From: RPQJ01 sp963777725
GTDB lineage: Bacteria; Pseudomonadota; Gammaproteobacteria; Steroidobacterales; Steroidobacteraceae
NCBI GenBank assembly: GCA_963777725.1
Contig: CAVZRR010000018.1
Location: 1-64,000 of the forward strand
Direction of reading: 5' to 3'
Length of the DNA stretch: 64,000 nucleotides
Positions 59,246 to 64,000 of this stretch are shown here, piece after piece (the stretch's first letter is position 1; every line of letters starts with the position of its first letter). The translations under genes and the position numbers were made by a program. The notes under the pieces are model-generated. The model ran no database searches. It saw only the letters and a program-made list of their open reading frames with translations, and had not been told where the DNA came from.

Positions 59246-59818
59246 ATGGCCCAGCCGCTGCTCGATTTCGCGACGCCCGGGCTCGACCCCGGCGACGTGT
59301 GGCGCTCGCTCGACGAGTGTGCCGGGCGCGTGCCCGCCGGGCTGCGGCCGTGGCTCGAGGAGCCGGGGTTACTGACGGCCCGGGTGCGCGCGGCGTGCGG
59401 CCCGGCGACCGCGCTGCGGCTGCGCAAGCTCGAGCCGGCGCCGATCGACGCACGCGTGCGCCGCCGGCTCGGCGTCGAGGACGCGATCGGCTTCGTGCGC
59501 GAGATCGAGATCAGCTGCGGCGCCACGCGCTGGATCTTCGCGCAGTCGATCTTTCCACAGTCGACGGTGCAGCATCACCCCTGGCTGCGCGACCTCGGTG
59601 ACAACGGCCTCGGTGAGTCACTGTCGTCGATCGAGGACGTGCGGCGCGAGCCACTCGAGTACATCGAGTTGGGCGAGCGGCATGAGCTTGCGGTGGCGGC
59701 GGGGGCGGCGCCTGCGCCCGGCGCGCCGTTGTGGGCCCGCCGTGCGGTCTACCGGCTCGCGGGCTGGCCGATCCTCGTGCAGGAAGTCTTCTTGCCCGAA
59801 CTCGGTCGCTGCACCTGA
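59246..59818 (+). CDS. ubiC: Chorismate--pyruvate lyase
   Basis: A 190-residue protein. It cleaves chorismate to 4-hydroxybenzoate for ubiquinone. Seen: LREIEIS-type strand FVREIEISCGATRWIFAQSI, LGDNGLGESLSSIEDVRREP, and the C-terminal WARRAVYRLAGWPILVQEVF then LPEL, the usual UbiC end. The N-terminus is more diverged. No ubiA follows, unlike enterics. It shares chorismate with the trp operon of this window. Confidence 0.82.
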   Translation: MAQPLLDFATPGLDPGDVWRSLDECAGRVPAGLRPWLEEPGLLTARVRAACGPATALRLRKLEPAPIDARVRRRLGVEDAIGFVREIEISCGATRWIFAQSIFPQSTVQHHPWLRDLGDNGLGESLSSIEDVRREPLEYIELGERHELAVAAGAAPAPGAPLWARRAVYRLAGWPILVQEVFLPELGRCT

Positions 59819-59838
59819 TCGAACACCGGAGCGTTGCC

Positions 59839-60525
59839 ATGACCTTCGTGATCCCGCCGAGCGTCCAGACCACCGTCGAGGTGACGGGCACCGATGCACG
59901 GTTTCCCGTGCGCCGTGTCTACTGCGTCGGACGCAACTACGCCAAGCACGCCCGCGAGATGGGCATGGACCCCGAGCGGGAGCCGCCGTTCTTCTTCTCG
60001 AAGCCGGCCGACGCGGTCGTGCCGAACGGCACGCCCGTGCCGTACCCGCCGCGCACGTCGAACCTGCACCACGAGATCGAGCTCGTGGTCGCGATCGGCA
60101 TGGGCGGCCGCGACATCCCGCTTGCGAACGCGCTCGCGCACGTCTTCGGCTATGCGGTCGGCAACGACCTGACGCGGCGCGACCTGCAGTTCGAGGCGCG
60201 CGAGCAGCGCCGACCCTGGGACGTCGCAAAAGGCTTCGACTGCTCGGCGCCGGTGAGCGCGATCCGCCCGGCGGCGGACGTCGGGCATCCGGAACGCGGC
60301 GCGATCTGGCTCGAAGTGAACGGCGAGAGCCGGCAGCGGGCCGACCTGTCGGAGATGATCTGGAGCGTGCCGGAGATCGTCGCGGAGCTGTCCACGTACT
60401 TCGAGCTGCGGCCCGGCGACCTGATCTTCACGGGCACGCCCGAGGGCGTCGGTCCCGTGCAGCGCGGCGACAGCCTGGTCGGCGGCATCGACGGGCTCGA
60501 GACCCTGCGCACGACGATCGTCTGA
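59839..60525 (+). CDS. Fumarylacetoacetate hydrolase family protein (fumarylpyruvate hydrolase-like)
   Basis: A 228-residue FAH-family hydrolase. The short FAH core has VYCVGRNYAKHAREMGM, PFFFSKPADAVVPNG, LHHEIELVVAIGMGGRDI (metal-binding Glu residues), VGNDLTRRDLQFEAREQRRP and PGDLIFTGTPEGVGPVQRGD. Small members of this size cleave acylpyruvates such as fumarylpyruvate. The maleylacetoacetate isomerase-type gene two bases downstream fits a ring-cleavage pathway (gentisate or homogentisate). No dioxygenase gene is in the window. Confidence 0.88.
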   Translation: MTFVIPPSVQTTVEVTGTDARFPVRRVYCVGRNYAKHAREMGMDPEREPPFFFSKPADAVVPNGTPVPYPPRTSNLHHEIELVVAIGMGGRDIPLANALAHVFGYAVGNDLTRRDLQFEAREQRRPWDVAKGFDCSAPVSAIRPAADVGHPERGAIWLEVNGESRQRADLSEMIWSVPEIVAELSTYFELRPGDLIFTGTPEGVGPVQRGDSLVGGIDGLETLRTTIV

Positions 60526-60527
60526 GC

Positions 60528-61184
60528 GTGAAGCTCTACACGTACTGGCGCAGCTCCGCCGCTTATCGCGTGCGCATCGCGCTCGAGCTGAAGGGCTTGT
60601 CTTACGAGTCCGTGCCGAAGCACCTGCTGCGCGACGGCGGTGAGCAGCGCCGGGCGGACTACCTGGAACTGAATCCCCAGGGTCTGATTCCCGGATTCGA
60701 GGACGACGGCTTCTTCCTCGGGCAGTCGCTCGCGATCTGCGAGTACCTCGAGGAGACCTGTCCGGCGCCGCCGCTGCTGCCCGCCGATCCGCGTGGTCGC
60801 GCGACGGTGCGCTCGATGGCGCTCGCCGTCGCCTGCGACATCCATCCGCTCAACAACCTGCGCGTGCAACAGTACCTGCGCGACGCGCTCGGGCACGACG
60901 AGGAGGCCATCGCGCGCTGGACGCGCCACTGGATGAGCCGGGGCTTCACTGCGCTCGAGGGGCTCGTAGCGCGCCACTCTGCGGACGGCCGGCACTGCTT
61001 CGGCACCTCGGTCACGCTGGCCGACGTCTGCCTGGTGCCGCAGATGTACAACGCGCGCCGTGCCCGGGTCGACCTCCTGCCATTCCCGCGACTGGTGGCC
61101 GTGGCCGCGCATCTCGAGAGCCTGCCCGCATTTGCCGCCGCGCGCCCCGAGGCCCAGCCAGACGCCGAACCCATCGCGCAGTGA
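60528..61184 (+). CDS. maiA: Maleylacetoacetate/maleylpyruvate isomerase (zeta-class GST)
   Basis: A 218-residue protein. It begins KLYTYWRSSAAYRVRIALEL with the SS..YRVRIAL active-site motif of zeta glutathione transferases. YLELNPQGLIPGFEDDG and GQSLAICEYLEETCP form the glutathione site, and SVTLADVCLVPQMYNARRA closes the C-terminal domain. It isomerises the cis ring-cleavage product that the adjacent FAH-type enzyme then hydrolyses. The GTG start lies two bases after the hydrolase stop. Whether the substrate is maleylacetoacetate or maleylpyruvate is open. Confidence 0.88.
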   Translation: MKLYTYWRSSAAYRVRIALELKGLSYESVPKHLLRDGGEQRRADYLELNPQGLIPGFEDDGFFLGQSLAICEYLEETCPAPPLLPADPRGRATVRSMALAVACDIHPLNNLRVQQYLRDALGHDEEAIARWTRHWMSRGFTALEGLVARHSADGRHCFGTSVTLADVCLVPQMYNARRARVDLLPFPRLVAVAAHLESLPAFAAARPEAQPDAEPIAQ

Positions 61185-61246
61185 CCGCGTGGGCTGCGTG
61201 TAAGATGGCACCACCTGCAACGTCCAGCATTCCGGAGTCGCGTTCC

Positions 61247-61525
61247 ATGGTCACGGCAGTCGTGCTGATCAAGGCTGAGACCGACAAGGTCACCGAGCTG
61301 GCCGAACAGCTGGCCGACCTCGACGGCGTCAGCGAGGTGTTCTCGGTCGCTGGCCAGTACGATCTCGTGGCGCTGGTGCGCGTCCGTGAGAACGAGGATC
61401 TCGCGCGCGTGATCAGCGGGCAGGTGCGCAAGCTGCCGGGCATCACGAGCTCCGAGACCCTGATCGCGTTCAAGGTCTACTCGAAGAAGGATCTCGAGGC
61501 GGGTTTCGCGCTCGGTCTCGACTAG
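61247..61525 (+). CDS. Stand-alone Lrp/AsnC ligand-binding (RAM) domain protein
   Basis: A 92-residue protein: TAVVLIKAETDKVTELAEQL, DGVSEVFSVAGQYDLVALVR, RKLPGITSSETLIAFKVYSK. This is the effector-binding half of Lrp/AsnC regulators without the DNA-binding half. Such stand-alone domains oligomerise and bind amino acids, possibly titrating full-length regulators. The ATG at 61247 is preceded by CCGGAGTCGCG. The stop overlaps the end of the convergent DUF1329 gene. Confidence 0.85.
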   Translation: MVTAVVLIKAETDKVTELAEQLADLDGVSEVFSVAGQYDLVALVRVRENEDLARVISGQVRKLPGITSSETLIAFKVYSKKDLEAGFALGLD

Positions 61526-62859
61526 AGCGTGCCGCCGAGCCGCCGCAGCGCGTCCGGCTGGAAGTCCGCGACCCGGCCCTTGACGTTGAACTGCACCGGC
61601 TCCTTGATCTCGTTGTCGAGGCCGCCGGCGATGTAGCCGCCGCTGGTCAGGTCGTGGACCGCGCCGAACCGGTACCAGGGCACCAGCACGTCGTAGTACT
61701 GGATCATGCCGAGCAACGCGACGCGCCACAGTCCGCCGCGCGTGTCGTATGCGTCCTCCGCAACCACGCTCCAGCTGTCTTCGTCGAGGTAGAACGTGCG
61801 GCGCCCATACACGTGCCGCTGGCCGGGCTTCAGCGTGCCCTCGACGACCCAGACGCGGTGCAGCTCGTAGCGCACCAGGTCGGCGTTCAGCGTGTGCTTG
61901 CCGACGATGTCCTTGTACTTGAGCGACTTGTCGGACAGCTTGTAGGTGTTGTACGGAATGTACATCTCGCGCTTGCCGACCAGCTTCCAGTCGAAGCGGT
62001 CGGGCGCGCCGTTGTAGCCGTCGACCTGGTCGGTGACGATCATCCCTTCCGAGCCGTCGTTGACGCCGTCGTAGGCGAGATCCGGCGCGCGCCGGACGCG
62101 ACGGGCGCCGGAATTGTAGATCCACGCCGAGCGCTGCTCGGCCACCTGGTCGACGGGTTCGTGCACCAGGAAGATCGTCCCGCGCAGCGTCGCGGGCTCG
62201 GTGAAGTAGCCGAGCGCGTAGAAGAGCCGGTTCGGCTCGGCGCCCGCGACGTTCTGCGCGTAGATGCGCTTCGAGTGGAAGCCGATCTTGAAGTAGTCGC
62301 CGTTCGCGCGCACCGGGAACGAGTGACCCGTGCGCGTGGTGCCGCCGCCCACGTAGCGCACCAGGTGGTTCCAGATCGCCTCGAGGCCGTTCCGCGGAAT
62401 CGGGAACGGCGTCGTGGAGCCGTCGAGATCCTGCAGTCCGAAGCCCTGCAGCCGGACCTTGTCGGCCTGGGCGGCGACCTGGTCCGTGACCGCTTTCGGC
62501 AGCGCCGCGGTGCGCCGGGTCGGGTAGACGTGCATCCGGAAATGCTGCGGATACTGCTTCAGCATCGCCTGCATGCCCGGCGTCAATCGTGCCGCGTGCT
62601 CAGCGACGTTCTCCGCCGTGATCGTGAAGCGCGGCTTGTCGCCCGGAAACGGATCGACGTAGCCCTGCTGCGGCGTCCAGCCCGCGGGCGGCTGGGTGAG
62701 GCCGCCTTCCCAGGCGGGGATCGTGCCGTCCGCATTGCCGGCGCGCTCGGCCCCGATCGGCGTCAGGTCCTTGCCGAGGCGCGTGAAGTCCCGCTCGGCC
62801 GCGAAGCCGGGAAGCGCGAGCAGGCCGAGGGCGAGGAGCGTGACCAGCGGCTGTTTCAT
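61522..62859 (-). CDS. DUF1329 family outer-membrane/periplasmic protein
   Basis: A 445-residue protein. Signal peptide PLVTLLALGLLALPGFAAE (about residues 3-21), then DFTRLGKDLTPIGAERAGNA and DGTIPAWEGGLTQPPAGW, the DUF1329 opening. Later VWVVEGTLKPGQRHVYGRRT and FYLDEDSWSVVAEDAYDTRG are also typical. Distant similarity of this family to lipoprotein-sorting LolA/LolB folds is noted in the literature; in pseudomonads members sit with sterol or ester metabolism. No specific role can be assigned here. It ends 14 nt from the argH stop region upstream. Confidence 0.88.
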   Translation of the reverse strand: MKQPLVTLLALGLLALPGFAAERDFTRLGKDLTPIGAERAGNADGTIPAWEGGLTQPPAGWTPQQGYVDPFPGDKPRFTITAENVAEHAARLTPGMQAMLKQYPQHFRMHVYPTRRTAALPKAVTDQVAAQADKVRLQGFGLQDLDGSTTPFPIPRNGLEAIWNHLVRYVGGGTTRTGHSFPVRANGDYFKIGFHSKRIYAQNVAGAEPNRLFYALGYFTEPATLRGTIFLVHEPVDQVAEQRSAWIYNSGARRVRRAPDLAYDGVNDGSEGMIVTDQVDGYNGAPDRFDWKLVGKREMYIPYNTYKLSDKSLKYKDIVGKHTLNADLVRYELHRVWVVEGTLKPGQRHVYGRRTFYLDEDSWSVVAEDAYDTRGGLWRVALLGMIQYYDVLVPWYRFGAVHDLTSGGYIAGGLDNEIKEPVQFNVKGRVADFQPDALRRLGGTL

Positions 62860-62872
62860 GCCGCCGATCGTA

Positions 62873-64000
62873 TCAGTCCTTGCGCAGCTTTTGACCCACG
62901 CGCCGGTAGGCCTCGCGGAACGGGATGCCTTCCGTCGCAACCAGCGTGTTGGCCTCGGCTGCAGCGTGAATGTCGGCGTCGAGCCGGATGCGATCCGGGC
63001 GGAAGCGCAACTGCGGGATCGCAGCGGCCATGATGGCGAGCGTCTCGCCGCACAGGTCGATCGAGCGGAACAGCGGCGCCTTGATCAGCTGCAGGTCACG
63101 CTGGTAACCGGACGGCAGCTTGGCGGTGATGCCGAGCACCTCGACCAGGCACGCCTGGGCCGTGGCCGTGCGACCGCGCACCAGCTCGAACACGTCGGGA
63201 TTGCGCTTCTGCGGCATGATCGACGAGCCGGTCGTGAACGCGTCGGGCAGGTCCACGAACCCGAACTCACGCGTGTAGAAGAGCAGCAGGTCGGAGGCGA
63301 GGCGGCCGAGGTCCTGCATCAGGATCGCGACCTGGAACAGCACCTCGGCTTCGGCCTTGCCGCGCGAGAGCTGCACGGCGGTCACGGGTTCGTGGTTCTC
63401 CGGGAACTCGAGGCGCGTGCGCGTGCCCTCGCGGCTCACCGGCAGGTTGGGCGTCCCGTAGCCCGCCGCGGAACCGAGCGGGTTCTTCAGGATGCGGCGG
63501 TGCGCGTGCCGCAACGCATCGGCGTCGTCGGCGATCTCGGCCGCGAAACCCCGCGCCCAGAGCGCCACCGAGCTCGGCATCGCCTGTTGCATGTGCGTGT
63601 AGCCGGGCAGCTCGATCTGGCCCTGCTCGACGGCGAGCGCCTCGAGCGCGATCGAGACGCGGCGGGCGCCTTCGGCGAGTTCCTCGACCGCATCGCGCAG
63701 GTACAGGCGCAGTGCCGCGAGCACCTGGTCGTTGCGCGACCGGCCGGCATGCAGCCGGGCTCCGGCGTCGCCGATCCTCTTCGTCAACAGCGTCTCGAGC
63801 GCGGTCTGGCCGTCCTCGAGGTCGAGCGTCACGGACCATTCGCCACGCGCGTGAGACTCGGCGATCTCGCGCAGCCCGTTGCGGATAGCGTCGAGCTCTG
63901 CAGCGCCCAGCAGGCTGGCCTCGTGCAGCATCTCGGCGTGCGCGATCGACGCCCGGACGTCATAGGCCACGAGCCGGTTGTCGAGCGCGTGGTCCTCGCC
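62873..64000 (-). CDS. argH: Argininosuccinate lyase (5' end beyond the window), short C-terminus
   Basis: The visible 375 residues begin GEDHALDNRLVAYDVRASIA. They continue with LHAGRSRNDQVLAALRLYLR, PGYTHMQQAMPSSVALWARG and the superfamily signature TGSSIMPQKRNPDVFELVRG. It releases arginine and fumarate from argininosuccinate. The chain stops at REAYRRVGQKLRKD, about 55 residues before the end of typical ArgH, which continues into a region ending in GGTAP. Some xanthomonad ArgH proteins are short in this way, so it may be natural. The N-terminal domain lies outside the window. Confidence 0.92.
   Translation of the reverse strand, partial: GEDHALDNRLVAYDVRASIAHAEMLHEASLLGAAELDAIRNGLREIAESHARGEWSVTLDLEDGQTALETLLTKRIGDAGARLHAGRSRNDQVLAALRLYLRDAVEELAEGARRVSIALEALAVEQGQIELPGYTHMQQAMPSSVALWARGFAAEIADDADALRHAHRRILKNPLGSAAGYGTPNLPVSREGTRTRLEFPENHEPVTAVQLSRGKAEAEVLFQVAILMQDLGRLASDLLLFYTREFGFVDLPDAFTTGSSIMPQKRNPDVFELVRGRTATAQACLVEVLGITAKLPSGYQRDLQLIKAPLFRSIDLCGETLAIMAAAIPQLRFRPDRIRLDADIHAAAEANTLVATEGIPFREAYRRVGQKLRKD

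Noticed and set aside
1..64000. CRISPR arrays, prophage or rRNA genes
   Set aside because: No regularly spaced direct repeats, no phage structural or integrase gene, and no rRNA sequence seen; only one tRNA.

Overview
The window is high-GC, gene-dense chromosomal DNA of a gammaproteobacterium. The marker genes and their order (polA / engB / cytochrome c4 / dsbA; topA / smg / dprA / LysM protein facing def / fmt / rsmB / ntrY / ntrX; lptM beside polA; short ArgH) fit the Xanthomonadales, Nevskiales or Steroidobacterales side of the class. I infer this from gene content only and cannot name a genus.

Layout. (1) 1-3.7 kb is an accessory patch. It holds a vapBC-type toxin-antitoxin pair behind a palindromic operator, an IS1182-type insertion sequence with a broken transposase, and an AT-richer orphan membrane-protein gene. 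Two related long hairpins lie after vapC and at the far end of the patch. (2) 3.7-8.9 kb encodes an FAD-linked 2-hydroxyacid dehydrogenase, a DUF2959 lipoprotein, and a divergent pair: a class III aminotransferase and a ThDP enzyme. (3) 8.9-15.6 kb is a complete trpE-G-D-C-F-B-A operon. In front of it are a good sigma-70 promoter, an 18-residue leader peptide with three consecutive Trp codons, and a classical attenuator. (4) 15.6-27.8 kb carries housekeeping genes (xthA, prlC, GIDE-like/lemA, gamma carbonic anhydrase, aroE, hemB, tag, rlmJ), an ECF sigma/anti-sigma pair and a second vapBC pair. (5) 27.8-32.4 kb holds a large secreted S8 protease gene with a candidate cyclic-di-GMP-I riboswitch in its leader, then hemF. 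(6) 32.5-46.7 kb has a DUF4160/DUF2442 pair, topA-smg-dprA-LysM, def-fmt-rsmB-DUF4390-ntrY-ntrX and cytochrome c5. (7) 46.8-64 kb has tRNA-Arg(CCG), a desaturase, an NYN-OST-HTH protein, corA, dsbA, cytochrome c4, engB, two outer-membrane barrels, polA, lptM, a thioesterase, an acyl-CoA dehydrogenase, ubiC, FAA hydrolase/maiA, a DUF1329 protein and the 3' part of argH.

Pathways. aroE and trpEGDCFBA cover parts of shikimate and all of tryptophan synthesis from chorismate, and ubiC draws on the same chorismate. hemB and hemF belong to heme synthesis, which the c-type cytochromes need.

Sequence quality. At least ten genes are interrupted by single-base indels (about 18 insertions and 3 deletions by my reading), including hemB and topA, which are normally essential. 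After correcting each one the gene length is an exact multiple of three. I read most of these as base-calling or assembly errors and give the corrected extents. The window contains no CRISPR array, prophage or rRNA. I see no clear new multi-gene system. The strongest second-look items are the candidate riboswitch on the protease, the trp attenuator, the pair of covarying hairpins, and an NtrX-like regulator with a degenerate ATPase.
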